A DNA stretch of 64,000 nucleotides, from positions 115,661 to 179,660 of the forward strand of contig CACLTT010000002.1 in the NCBI GenBank assembly GCA_902609885.1. The letters are read 5' to 3'. Shown here in pieces: positions 46,637 to 54,901 of this stretch (positions are counted from its first letter, which is position 1; every line of letters starts with the position of its first letter). The stretch is from an uncultured Candidatus Hydrogenedens sp. (lineage in GTDB: Bacteria > Desulfobacterota_D > UBA1144). Below the pieces are notes generated by a model. It did not search any database. It was not told the DNA's origin and saw only the letters and a program-made list of their open reading frames with translations. A program made the position numbers and the translations under genes.

Positions 46637-47545
46637 ATGATTGAATATAAAATTATAAGTTTTTATAAATTTTTTGACATTAAATCTTCTGAAACTTTAA
46701 AAAACAAAATTCTTAAAGAGTTTAAAAAAAACTCAATCTTAGGGACATTAATTCTTTCTCAAGAAGGAATTAATGGCATGTTGTCTGGAAAAGAGCAAAA
46801 TTTATATAATATTATAAATTTTTTAATTCAAAATTTTAATCTTAAAATGCAAGATTTTAAATCTTTGAACTCTTCTAAAAAGCCATTTCATAGATTGAGA
46901 ATAAAAATAAAAGATGAAATCATTAGCCTAGGTAGGCCTAAATCTTCAAATCCAAATAAAAATGTTGGTAAATATTTACAACCTTATGAATGGAATGACT
47001 TTTTAGAAAAGGAAGACGTAATTTTAATAGATACCAGAAATTATTATGAAACTTCAATTGGAACATTTAAAAATTCTATTATACCAAATATGTCTAATTT
47101 CAAAGATTTTCCTAAGTTCGTGGATTCGTTAAGTAAGTATAAAAATAAGAATATCGCAATGTTTTGTACTGGAGGAATAAGATGTGAAAAGGCTAGCTCT
47201 TATATGATTGAGCAAGGCTTTAAAAACGTGTTTCACCTCAAGGGCGGAATTATTAATTATTTGGGGCAAATAAAAGAGAAAATATCAAAATGGCAAGGAG
47301 AGTGCTTTGTTTTTGATAATAGAGTCGCTGTTAAACATGATTTATCCCCTGGGGTTTATAAAATGTGCCATGCTTGCAATGAGCCAATATCATTATCAGA
47401 TACTAAAAGTCCAAAATACAAAGAAGGTGTACATTGTCACAAATGTTTTGGTAAATTAAATAAAAAACAGATTGAGAGGTTGTCGGAGAGACAGAAACAA
47501 ATTGACTTGGCAAAAAAAATAGGGAAGGTGCATTTAGGTGTATAA
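46637..47545 (+). CDS. trhO: tRNA uridine(34) hydroxylase TrhO (rhodanese-like)
   Basis: TrhO uses oxygen to hydroxylate U34 in some tRNAs on the way to cmo5U or mo5U. The 302-aa protein has the N-terminal UPF0176 domain ('GTLILSQEGINGMLSG'), a rhodanese domain ('VILIDTRNYYETSIGTF', active-site loop 'FCTGGIRCEKAS') and a C-terminal cysteine-rich end (CHACNEP...CHKC) that could bind zinc. All match YceA/TrhO. QueG in this window also modifies position 34 of other tRNAs. The last 8 nt overlap the next lipoprotein ORF. Confidence 0.92.
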   Translation: MIEYKIISFYKFFDIKSSETLKNKILKEFKKNSILGTLILSQEGINGMLSGKEQNLYNIINFLIQNFNLKMQDFKSLNSSKKPFHRLRIKIKDEIISLGRPKSSNPNKNVGKYLQPYEWNDFLEKEDVILIDTRNYYETSIGTFKNSIIPNMSNFKDFPKFVDSLSKYKNKNIAMFCTGGIRCEKASSYMIEQGFKNVFHLKGGIINYLGQIKEKISKWQGECFVFDNRVAVKHDLSPGVYKMCHACNEPISLSDTKSPKYKEGVHCHKCFGKLNKKQIERLSERQKQIDLAKKIGKVHLGV

Positions 47546-48014
47546 AATTATTTTTCTAATACTATTTCTACTCACTGTAGGATGTTCAGATGAAAAAGTT
47601 TTTATGGCAAAAGGGGAATTTATTGATAATCAGAATAACAAGATAGGATTCGTTGAAATTATGCAACAAGGTAACGGATCAAATATAAAAATCTTTATTA
47701 AGGGAATGTCCCCTGATGATTATTATTTTAACTTTCATGATAAAGCATCATGTAATTCTCCAGATTTTGATTCATCTGGCACTAGATTAATTTTTTTTGA
47801 TGATAGAGAGAATCTTTATAAATTTCGGGTTAGTAAGGAAATCAATAGGTATACAGGAAAAGTTAAAGATTTTAATAAAATATTGTTTATTGAAAATATA
47901 ATCCTAGACCCAAGTCAGTCTTCATCTTTATTAGATAGCAACTTATCATCAATCATAATAAGCAAAATTGATGGAACTAGAATTATATGTTCAGAAATAT
48001 ATCCTAGCTATTAG
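47538..48014 (+). CDS. Putative lipoprotein, unknown function
   Basis: The 158-aa product has a short signal peptide with a lipobox-like end ('LFLLTVGC', cysteine at about residue 16). The mature domain contains 'MQQGNGSNIKIFIKGMSPDDYYFNFHD', then 'CNSPDF'. This resembles the start of the Cu/Zn superoxide dismutase beta-barrel (a 'GLxPGxHGFHIHxxGDC'-like region), but the metal-binding histidines are largely missing. I treat it as a SOD_Cu-like fold at low confidence. The start overlaps trhO, and it converges with the glutaredoxin gene (11-nt overlap). Confidence 0.65.
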   Translation: MYKIIFLILFLLTVGCSDEKVFMAKGEFIDNQNNKIGFVEIMQQGNGSNIKIFIKGMSPDDYYFNFHDKASCNSPDFDSSGTRLIFFDDRENLYKFRVSKEINRYTGKVKDFNKILFIENIILDPSQSSSLLDSNLSSIIISKIDGTRIICSEIYPSY

Positions 48015-48261
48015 AATCAATCAAAATTGATAGCTTGTCTTCCATATGCAACTTATTGAGCTCGTCAAATCCGCCTACTAATTTTTCATTAATAATTATT
48101 ATTGGAACTGTTTTCCAATTATACTGACTAGAAATTTCGAGTCTTTCTTCTAATTTGTTAGTTAAATCGATTTCTTCATATTCAATATCTAGCGATTTAA
48201 ATAAATTTTTAGCTGCAATACAAAATGGACAATATTGAGTGCTATACATTTTTACATTCAT
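48004..48261 (-). CDS. grxC: Glutaredoxin
   Basis: The 85-aa protein has the dithiol active site in 'STQYCPFCIAAKNLF' and the GSH-binding 'TVPIIIINEKLVGGFDELN' segment. Both are characteristic of class I glutaredoxins such as Grx3 (grxC). It reduces disulfides and glutathionylated proteins. It overlaps the upstream membrane protein gene by 4 nt, so the two are probably co-translated. Confidence 0.92.
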   Translation of the reverse strand: MNVKMYSTQYCPFCIAAKNLFKSLDIEYEEIDLTNKLEERLEISSQYNWKTVPIIIINEKLVGGFDELNKLHMEDKLSILIDSNS

Positions 48262-48701
48262 TTCAATTCAATCCTTTTTTCCTTATAAAATATCGATAGT
48301 ACAACATAAAAAATTAAAAAAGCAAAAAAATCTTGAATTAAATATATGGTCATGAATTCTAGACGATTTAAACTGAATACAAAAAAAATAATTAGTATAT
48401 AAAAAACATATGATGACAAACATGCAAGTATACCAATCCATAATCTTTTAATTTTAAGATATTTATAAATAAATAAATAAACTAAACCTAATAAAAAACA
48501 AAAAATGTAATATTGAATTAGGCTGAAAAAAAATTCATATGGAAACAAAAAATTAATATATTCAAAATAAAAAATTATATTTACTGATTCAAATGGATAA
48601 GGAGCATAAATATAAAAACAAAAAACAGAAACTGAAGATATTAATATTGCAATGATATAGTCAAAAACTTTAACAATAAAATTATATAATAATTTAAACA
48701 T
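48258..48701 (-). CDS. Small polytopic membrane protein, unknown function
   Basis: The 147-aa product has about four hydrophobic helices with many Phe/Tyr/Ile residues and very few charges. No family is recognised. Its end overlaps the glutaredoxin start by 4 nt, and it begins about 18 nt downstream of the terminator of the 66-aa gene, so a separate promoter is needed. Confidence 0.6.
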   Translation of the reverse strand: MFKLLYNFIVKVFDYIIAILISSVSVFCFYIYAPYPFESVNIIFYFEYINFLFPYEFFFSLIQYYIFCFLLGLVYLFIYKYLKIKRLWIGILACLSSYVFYILIIFFVFSLNRLEFMTIYLIQDFFAFLIFYVVLSIFYKEKRIELK

Positions 48702-48718
48702 TCGATATGATAATAAAA

Positions 48719-48752
48719 AGAAAAAAGGTTAGGATGGTTACCCAACCTTTTT
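48719..48752 (-). terminator. Rho-independent terminator after the 66-aa gene
   Basis: On the minus strand AAGGTTGGG-TAACCAT-CCTAACCTT forms a 9-bp stem with one G-U pair and a 7-nt loop, followed by TTTTTT. The reverse orientation also ends in a T run. This is the clearest intrinsic terminator I found in the window. Confidence 0.85.
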
Positions 48753-48756
48753 AATG

Positions 48757-48957
48757 TTACTGATTAACAGCTCTTTTGTGCTTAGACTGGTTTTCAGGTC
48801 TTCCAAAATCTAAACCAACTTTAGCAGCCCAATTTTGATGACCTGCAACATGACCTGCATAGCCAAGTGCTTTTTGCGGATCGTGTGCTGTTTGAGCAAA
48901 ATCCTTACTAACTTGCCTAGCCCAATTACGCTGTGGTGAATTGTGATTATCTGGCAT
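48757..48957 (-). CDS. Small, probably highly expressed protein with an internal duplication
   Basis: I do not recognise this 66-aa soluble protein. It contains two related blocks, NWARQVSKDFAQ (about residues 11-22) and NWAAKVGLDFGR (about 42-53), separated by an Ala/Gly/His-rich stretch (ALGYAGHVAGHQ). The ends are rich in Asn, Gln, His and Lys, with no cysteine and no membrane segment. G+C is clearly higher than the surrounding DNA, suggesting selected codons. A near-consensus promoter, AGGAGGTG Shine-Dalgarno and strong terminator make it a one-gene unit. It might be a nucleic-acid or chaperone-like small protein, which is speculation. Confidence 0.8.
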   Translation of the reverse strand: MPDNHNSPQRNWARQVSKDFAQTAHDPQKALGYAGHVAGHQNWAAKVGLDFGRPENQSKHKRAVNQ

Positions 48958-48978
48958 AATGCACCTCCTGATATATAA

Positions 48979-49007
48979 ATTGTATCAAAAGGTAATTTTA
49001 AATTCAA
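48979..49007 (-). promoter_or_regulatory. Sigma70-like promoter of the 66-aa gene
   Basis: On the minus strand TTGAAT (49002-49007) and TACAAT (48979-48984) are separated by exactly 17 nt. Initiation near 48972 leaves a leader of about 15 nt that contains the AGGAGGTG ribosome site. The promoter lies between the ferredoxin stop and the small gene. Confidence 0.7.
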
Positions 49008-49016
49008 CTTATATGA

Positions 49017-49295
49017 TTAATCTTCAATTTCATCAATCAATAGGTCGCTTTCAGGGGTTGCAACACAGAGAAGAACTTTATTATTTTTTATATCTTCTTC
49101 AGATAAAGAATCTAGATCTGGTTCTTCAATATATGAGGTTTTTCCTTCCAAAATTGTAGCAATACATGTTGTACACATTCCTTGGAGACAAGCAAATGGT
49201 ATATCTAAGCCTTCATCATTAGATTTACTTAAAATTGATTCTCCTTTTTGAACTATTATTATTTTATCTTTATTTTTAAACTTAACTTTATACAT
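49017..49295 (-). CDS. Plant-type 2Fe-2S ferredoxin
   Basis: This 92-aa electron carrier has the cluster ligands in 'CLQGMCTTC' (CX4CX2C) with the fourth cysteine in 'LLCVATPESD'. The acidic C-terminus (LLIDEIED) is typical of oxygenase or reductase partner ferredoxins. No oxygenase is adjacent, so the partner is unknown. The start is divergent from lysA across 56 nt. Confidence 0.93.
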   Translation of the reverse strand: MYKVKFKNKDKIIIVQKGESILSKSNDEGLDIPFACLQGMCTTCIATILEGKTSYIEEPDLDSLSEEDIKNNKVLLCVATPESDLLIDEIED

Positions 49296-49351
49296 AATAA
49301 TTTTATACCTAATGATATAATAATCTCAATCAAGGTATATAATATAATTTA

Positions 49352-50602
49352 ATGTTAAAAACTAAAAATAATAATCAGGTCTATTTAGATGGAGTTCCAT
49401 TGCATAAGATTTCAGAATTGTATGGCACCCCCTGTTATGTATATAGTAAAAATTCTTTAATAAATGATTTTGAGGAATACAAGAAGGCATTTAAAACGAA
49501 AAAAGATATATTGATATGTTATTCAGTTAAAGCCTGTTCAAATATTAATATTTTAAAAATTTTTCATAATCTCGGCTCGGGCTTCGATATTGTTTCATTG
49601 GGAGAACTCGAAAGATTGAAGTATATTGGCGCTGATCCCAATAAAATAGTTTTCTCAGGAGTTGCTAAATCTGATGAGGAAATTCGAGCATCACTTGAAT
49701 ATGGGATTTTACTTTTTAATGTTGAATCAATAGCAGAACTTGAAAATATAAATTCTACTGCAAAGAAAATGGATACTACGGCGAATATTTCAATCAGAGT
49801 AAATCCTGATATAGATCCGATGACTCATCCATATATATCTACTGGATTGAAATCAAGTAAATTCGGAATAGCAATTGACCAGGCAATAGATGTATATGAA
49901 TATGCAAACAAAATGAAAAATGTAGTTCCCATTGGAATTGATGCACACATTGGGTCTCAAATTTTTGATATTATTCCATTTGTTGATTCTTTAGATAAAT
50001 TGATAGAACTTTATTCTAAATTGAAAGACAAAAATATAGATATTAAATTTATAGATATAGGTGGTGGCTTGGGTATTAAATATTCTGATGAGGACAATCC
50101 CCCTTCAAAAAAAGAGTTCGCCTCTAAAATTATTGATAGAATAAAAAATTTAGATTGTAATTTAATATTAGAGCCAGGAAGATCACTTGTTGGAAATTCA
50201 GGATATCTGTTGACATCTGTTTTATATGAAAAACAAAATTATGATAAAGATTTTTTAATAGTTGATGCGGGAATGAATGATTTATTAAGGCCTTCACTTT
50301 ATGATGCGTATCATAAAATCGAAGAAGTTAATAAAACTAGTGGAGAAAAGAAAAAGTATAATGTTGTTGGCCCAATATGTGAGACAGGCGATGTTCTAGG
50401 TAAAGATGTAGAGCTTACACGCTTAGTTAAAAATGATCTTTTAATAATTCATTCAGTTGGTGCATATGGTTACGTAATGTCGTCAAATTATAACACTCGT
50501 CCAAAAGCACCTGAAGTTTTAATTGAGGATGAAAAAATTAAATTAATAAGAAAGAAAGAAACAATCACTCAAATTATGGAGAATGAATTCAATAATGAAT
50601 GA
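49352..50602 (+). CDS. lysA: Diaminopimelate decarboxylase
   Basis: LysA decarboxylates meso-diaminopimelate to lysine with PLP. The 416-aa protein has the PLP lysine in 'ICYSVKACSN', 'GSGFDIVSLGELE', 'GLKSSKFGI', 'IGSQI', 'FIDIGGGLGI', 'LEPGRSLVGNSG' and the C-terminal 'VGPICETGDVLGKD'. All are typical of the fold III decarboxylase. It overlaps the ExbB-like gene by 20 nt. Confidence 0.96.
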   Translation: MLKTKNNNQVYLDGVPLHKISELYGTPCYVYSKNSLINDFEEYKKAFKTKKDILICYSVKACSNINILKIFHNLGSGFDIVSLGELERLKYIGADPNKIVFSGVAKSDEEIRASLEYGILLFNVESIAELENINSTAKKMDTTANISIRVNPDIDPMTHPYISTGLKSSKFGIAIDQAIDVYEYANKMKNVVPIGIDAHIGSQIFDIIPFVDSLDKLIELYSKLKDKNIDIKFIDIGGGLGIKYSDEDNPPSKKEFASKIIDRIKNLDCNLILEPGRSLVGNSGYLLTSVLYEKQNYDKDFLIVDAGMNDLLRPSLYDAYHKIEEVNKTSGEKKKYNVVGPICETGDVLGKDVELTRLVKNDLLIIHSVGAYGYVMSSNYNTRPKAPEVLIEDEKIKLIRKKETITQIMENEFNNE

Positions 50603-51209
50603 TTCCCTTATTATATCAATTTTTACAAAAGGCGGCTTTTTTGTATATCCAATTTTATTATGCTCTATCATTGCTTTAACAATTTTTCTTAAAAGATTTT
50701 ATCTATCTTCAAAAGATAAAATTATTTCGCGAAGTCTTTTAATTAAAATAAGTTCTTATTTAGATTCTAATAATTATGATAAGGCAATTGCTCTATGTGA
50801 AAGTGATAAGACAGTTTTTTCTAAGATAGTAATACTGATTTTAATTAATAGGAATGAAGATAGTTCTATAATAGAATCTATTGTTCAAGATGAAGGAGAA
50901 AGTCAAATTCATAAATTATCAAAATCAAATGAAATTCTTGGATCTTTGAGTAATATAAGTACTTTGTTGGGACTTCTAGGAACTATCTCGGGAATGATAA
51001 CCGTCTTCAAGGTTATTTCTACACAAACGGTAGTAGATCCACCAAGTTTGGCCGGTGGAATATCTGAGGCGCTGTATACAACTGCATTTGGATTGCTTGT
51101 AGCAATACCGTCTTATATTGGCTATAAATATCTTAATGCTCGTATAACCAATATTGCTGTTGAACTTCAAGAGGAATCCAAAAAGCTAATTGGAAGGATT
51201 AAGAATTAA
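50583..51209 (+). CDS. MotA/TolQ/ExbB proton channel protein
   Basis: The 208-aa inner-membrane protein has three helices. The family regions are 'LSNISTLLGLLGTISGMITVF' and 'GGISEALYTTAFGLLVAIPSYIGYKYL'. It forms a proton channel with the ExbD/TolR-type protein downstream (1-nt overlap) and energises a TonB or TolA protein. The start is either ATG 50583 or ATG 50595; the second gives a more usual N-terminus. No tolA, tolB or pal follows, so ExbB is slightly favoured over TolQ. Confidence 0.85.
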   Translation: MNSIMNDSLIISIFTKGGFFVYPILLCSIIALTIFLKRFYLSSKDKIISRSLLIKISSYLDSNNYDKAIALCESDKTVFSKIVILILINRNEDSSIIESIVQDEGESQIHKLSKSNEILGSLSNISTLLGLLGTISGMITVFKVISTQTVVDPPSLAGGISEALYTTAFGLLVAIPSYIGYKYLNARITNIAVELQEESKKLIGRIKN

Positions 51210-51610
51210 TGAACTTTAACAAAAATGTTAATGAGAGTTCAGAAGCAAACTTAGATCTTACCCCTATAGTAGATGTCGTATTTAATTTATTAATATTTTT
51301 TGCTCTTTCTTTAAATTTTAGTGAGATTACTTCTAGTCTTAATATAAAACTTCCTAAAGCAAAGAGCTCTGAAACATTATCTGAAATGCAGATTATTATT
51401 AGTATAGAAAAAGATAATAAAATTTATATAAACGATAAAGCTTTTTACTATGATGAAATCTCGAAATATCTATCCAATAGGGATAAGGATAAAACTATAG
51501 TAATTAAAGCTGATGAAAGTATTGACCATGGATTTGTTGTAAATATTATGGATATGGTCAAATCATCAGGTTTTCAGAAAATTGGAATTGCCGTCAAAAA
51601 ATCTGAATAA
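51209..51610 (+). CDS. ExbD/TolR-type protein
   Basis: The 133-aa protein has the hallmark membrane segment 'LDLTPIVDVVFNLLIFFAL', with the proton-carrying aspartate, and a small periplasmic domain ('IKADESIDHGFVVNIMDMVK'). It is coupled to the ExbB/TolQ-like gene by an ATG/TAA overlap. The pair may power the TonB-like protein at 37.1 kb. EamA follows after 11 nt. Confidence 0.88.
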   Translation: MNFNKNVNESSEANLDLTPIVDVVFNLLIFFALSLNFSEITSSLNIKLPKAKSSETLSEMQIIISIEKDNKIYINDKAFYYDEISKYLSNRDKDKTIVIKADESIDHGFVVNIMDMVKSSGFQKIGIAVKKSE

Positions 51611-51621
51611 ATATTCAAAAC

Positions 51622-52512
51622 ATGCGTAATAAAAATTTAATTGGTTATTTTTTCATTATTGGAACTGCTTTTTTTACAGCGTTTTCTTATATTTTTGGAA
51701 AGAAAGTTTCTGATGATCTATTTCCGGAAACTGTAGCTTTTTACTGGTTCCTAGGTGCCTTCATAGTTGCTGTATTGAAGAGAATTGTATTTACTGGGTT
51801 AGGATATAAGTTTAGCGTCCCTATTAATGAGCTAGGAAAGTACAAAAAAATAATGATATTGACTTCTCTTATAACTGTTTTCGGTGCAGCCTCTTGGGTT
51901 ATTGCTCTAAGGATCATTGGTCCACCATCAACATCTTTTTTAATGAAATTTCAAGTTTTATTTGCAGTTGTACTTGGAGTAATTTTTCTTGGTGAAAGAT
52001 TAGGGAAAATGGAAATAATAGGAATTTTCTTTACAATAATTGGTGGATTATTTATAACTTTTAATTCTACACAAATAGAGCTCATTGGTGCTTTTTATGC
52101 AATTTCTGCAGCGTTTTTCTATTCAATATTATTTATTTTAGTTAAGAAGATGGCAGGTGATTTAAATATGATTATGGTTGCAACTCTGAGATCGATGGGA
52201 GTGGTTATAATAGGATTTTTATATTTAATAATTTCTGGCAAATTCCAACTTCCTAATTCAGATGATTTTTTTATGATGCTCCTAGGAGGAACATGTGGAG
52301 CATATATTGGAAAAGCTTTCCAATTTCAAGCTATAAAATTAGTGGATGTTTCTAGAACAACTGCAATTACGCCATTAGAGGCGGTATTTGTAATATTTTT
52401 ATCATTTATCTTCTTTGATACTGTTCCAGATCTTTATAAATTAATTGGAGGTTTTTTAATTATTCTTGGAGTTATACTTCTTCTGGTTTTTAGAAAAAAT
52501 AATTTAAATTAG
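51622..52512 (+). CDS. EamA/DMT-family transporter
   Basis: This 296-aa protein has about ten helices in two EamA repeats. Family features are 'LRIIGPPSTSFLMKFQVLFAVVLGVIFLGERLG' in the first half and 'DVSRTTAITPLEAVFVIFLSFIFF' in the second. It would export or import small metabolites across the inner membrane; the substrate is unknown. The end overlaps convergent ddl by 4 nt. Confidence 0.88.
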   Translation: MRNKNLIGYFFIIGTAFFTAFSYIFGKKVSDDLFPETVAFYWFLGAFIVAVLKRIVFTGLGYKFSVPINELGKYKKIMILTSLITVFGAASWVIALRIIGPPSTSFLMKFQVLFAVVLGVIFLGERLGKMEIIGIFFTIIGGLFITFNSTQIELIGAFYAISAAFFYSILFILVKKMAGDLNMIMVATLRSMGVVIIGFLYLIISGKFQLPNSDDFFMMLLGGTCGAYIGKAFQFQAIKLVDVSRTTAITPLEAVFVIFLSFIFFDTVPDLYKLIGGFLIILGVILLLVFRKNNLN

Positions 52513-53600
52513 ATTAAACTTTTTGCCAATTTTTTCTCTTTTTTATATCTATATATAGCATATTGGATTAATTCATGAATGACGGAACCATATTTAATTC
52601 CATCATGCTCAAGTAGTTTTGGGAACATACTTATTTCTGTGAAACCAGGAATAGAATTTACTTCGCTTAAATATAGTCTTTTTGAACTTTTATTTATTGT
52701 TGAGCCATAAAGAAAATCAATCCTTGCCATACCTTCACAATTCAAAACTTTAAAAGCAAGAGCAGAGAAAGTTTTTATTTTTGAAATCATTTTTTCATTT
52801 TTGAAAATTTCTGTCGGTATCTTGAGTCTAGATTTATTGTCTATATATTTTGCATTATAATCATAAAATTCTGATGATGGCTCTATTTCGCCAGGGGTTG
52901 AAGTGAATATTTTTTCTTTAACCTGAAGGGCACTTACTTCAATTTCTGCGGCTTTTATAACAGCTTCTTCAACAAAAACATTATTTGTAAAATTTAAACT
53001 TTTTTTAATATTTAACTTCAATTCTCTTTCATTATTAGCTTTGTATACTCCTATACTAGATCCTAAATTTGCAGCTTTAACAAAACATGGGAAACCAATA
53101 TTTTTTTTTATCATTTTTATCTTTTTATCGCTCAAAGAATTTTCAATTATTTCATATTTAGTAATATTTATTCCTTCTTTTTTGACTAATTCTTTTGTTA
53201 AAATTTTATTCATTGTTATTGCCGAGCCAAGTATATCGCACCCCATAAATGGTCTGTCTAATGTTTTGATAAGCCCCTGAATTGATCCATCTTCACCACC
53301 GGTACCGTGAATGATTGGAAAAAAAACATCAACTTCTATACTCATGTTTTTATTAATTTGAATAGGTTTTTTAGTTCCTGGTTTAAAACTTATTAAATAT
53401 CCCTGAGGTGAAAATTGTTTTTTTCCGGACTTTGTTATTATTTTACAATATTTAAATATGCCTTTTTTAGTTAAATATAATCCAACCGGCTTATATTTTT
53501 TTAGATCAATGTTATTTAAAATTGAATTGGCCGAAATGATAGAAACTTCATGCTCAACTGAAATTCCCCCAAATATAATACAAATTGTTTTTTTCCTCAT
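52509..53600 (-). CDS. ddl: D-alanine--D-alanine ligase
   Basis: Ddl makes the D-Ala-D-Ala dipeptide of peptidoglycan. The 363-aa ATP-grasp protein has 'IIFGGISVEHEVSIISA', 'FFPIIHGTGGEDGSIQGL', 'FVKAANLGSSIGV', 'MARIDFLY' and 'LSEVNSIPGFTEISMFPK'. The length fits the DdlA-type enzymes. It is a stand-alone gene outside the mur/fts cluster. The divergent 113-nt spacer to the thiolase holds a direct repeat. Confidence 0.95.
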   Translation of the reverse strand: MRKKTICIIFGGISVEHEVSIISANSILNNIDLKKYKPVGLYLTKKGIFKYCKIITKSGKKQFSPQGYLISFKPGTKKPIQINKNMSIEVDVFFPIIHGTGGEDGSIQGLIKTLDRPFMGCDILGSAITMNKILTKELVKKEGINITKYEIIENSLSDKKIKMIKKNIGFPCFVKAANLGSSIGVYKANNERELKLNIKKSLNFTNNVFVEEAVIKAAEIEVSALQVKEKIFTSTPGEIEPSSEFYDYNAKYIDNKSRLKIPTEIFKNEKMISKIKTFSALAFKVLNCEGMARIDFLYGSTINKSSKRLYLSEVNSIPGFTEISMFPKLLEHDGIKYGSVIHELIQYAIYRYKKEKKLAKSLI

Positions 53601-53657
53601 TTATCAATAATACTCTTAAATTAATAAAATGTTTATTCTTTGAAAGATATTTGGTAC

Positions 53658-53693
53658 AATTTATAAGTTTTTGCTTTAAAAACCAATTTATAA
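53658..53693 (+). repeat. Direct repeat flanking a small hairpin upstream of the thiolase
   Basis: CAATTTATAA occurs at 53658-53667 and 53684-53693. Between the copies GTTTTT-GCTTT-AAAAAC can fold into a 6-bp hairpin. The element sits 20 nt upstream of the thiolase start and just ahead of a GGGGGA ribosome site. A control site is possible, but AT-rich DNA produces such patterns by chance. Confidence 0.35.
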
Positions 53694-53713
53694 AGACATA
53701 GGGGGATTAGATA

Positions 53714-54892
53714 ATGTCTAAAGTAGTTATAAGTGAGCCATTAAGAACTGCGATTGGAACTTTTGGAGGAGCTCTTCAAGATGTTTCCGCTGTAAATTTA
53801 GGTATCACTGTCGTTAAAGAAATTTTAAAAAGAACTGGAATAGAATCTACACAAATCGATGAGTGCGTAATGGGTAATATTCTTGGCGCTGGCCAGGGAC
53901 AGAACCCTGCTAGACAAGTTGCTCTAGGATCTGGGTTAGATTATGATACTCCATCTTACACTCTTAATAGAGTTTGTGCATCTGGAGTTCAATCTGTTGC
54001 TAACGCCGCTCAAGCAATTAAAGCTGGTGATGCCGATGTAGTATTAGCGGGTGGAATTGAGAATATGAACCTAGCACCATTTTTATTACCTAAAGCTCGA
54101 TACGGTTATAGGATGGCATTAGAGGCATCTGATAGTGTTTTAGATGGAATGGTTTACGATGGTTTATGGGATATTTTTAATAATTATCATATGGGCATGA
54201 CTGCCGAAAACCTTGCTGAAAAATATAATATATCAAGAGAAGATCAAGATAAATTTGCAATTGATAGTCAAGGCAAAGCTAAAAAAGCTATGAGAACAGG
54301 GGTATTTAAACCTGAGATCGTACCAGTAGAACTTAAAAAAGGTGTCTTTGATACGGATGAACATCCAAGAGAAGTATCTATGGCTGCGTTAAGTAGGTTG
54401 AAGCCTGTATTTACATCAGAGGGAACAGTAACTGCTGGTAATGCCTCTGGAATTAATGATGGAGCGGCTGCAATGATTGTTTCGTCAGAAGAAAAAGCTA
54501 AAGAATTAGGTTTAAAACCTGTAGGAGAGGTCATCTCTTATGCAGTTTCAGGAGTAGAGCCCTCCGTTATGGGTATTGGTCCAGTTCCAGCAATGAACAA
54601 AGCTCTTGCAAAGGCTGGATTAACAATTGACGATATTGATTTGGTTGAATTAAATGAAGCATTTGCAGTTCAATCATTAGCAGTATTAAGTGATTTTCCA
54701 ATTCCTTCTGAAAAGTTAAATGTCAATGGAGGAGCTGTTGCGCTTGGTCACCCAATTGGAGCATCTGGATCTATTTTAATTGTTAAACTTTTACATGAAA
54801 TGCAAAGAAGAAATGTTAAAAGGGGACTTGTCTCGTTATGTGTAGGGGGAGGACAGGGCATTGCAATGGTTATTGAAAACCCTAATGCCTAA
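53714..54892 (+). CDS. phaA: Acetyl-CoA acetyltransferase (thiolase)
   Basis: This 392-aa biosynthetic-type thiolase joins two acetyl-CoA to acetoacetyl-CoA. It has the nucleophile in 'LNRVCASGVQSVANA', 'GGIENMNLAPFLLPKARYGYRMG'-like substrate loop residues, the histidine in 'GGAVALGHPIGASG' and the second cysteine in 'SLCVGGGQGIAM'. It would feed the first step of the ethylmalonyl-CoA pathway whose later genes lie at 38.8-43 kb. The degradative role is also possible. Codon use and the GGGGGA Shine-Dalgarno suggest strong expression. Confidence 0.93.
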   Translation: MSKVVISEPLRTAIGTFGGALQDVSAVNLGITVVKEILKRTGIESTQIDECVMGNILGAGQGQNPARQVALGSGLDYDTPSYTLNRVCASGVQSVANAAQAIKAGDADVVLAGGIENMNLAPFLLPKARYGYRMALEASDSVLDGMVYDGLWDIFNNYHMGMTAENLAEKYNISREDQDKFAIDSQGKAKKAMRTGVFKPEIVPVELKKGVFDTDEHPREVSMAALSRLKPVFTSEGTVTAGNASGINDGAAAMIVSSEEKAKELGLKPVGEVISYAVSGVEPSVMGIGPVPAMNKALAKAGLTIDDIDLVELNEAFAVQSLAVLSDFPIPSEKLNVNGGAVALGHPIGASGSILIVKLLHEMQRRNVKRGLVSLCVGGGQGIAMVIENPNA

Positions 54893-54901
54893 TTTTCTAT
54901 T

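Noticed and set aside
48810-49007. 65-aa minus-strand ORF overlapping the 66-aa gene in another frame
   Set aside because: The other frame has the strong RBS at the right distance, a stop just before the terminator and an internal duplication; this frame has none of these.
49018-49159. 66-aa plus-strand ORF (48959-49159) over the ferredoxin
   Set aside because: It is antisense to the ferredoxin with clear cysteine ligands and to the promoter of the small gene.
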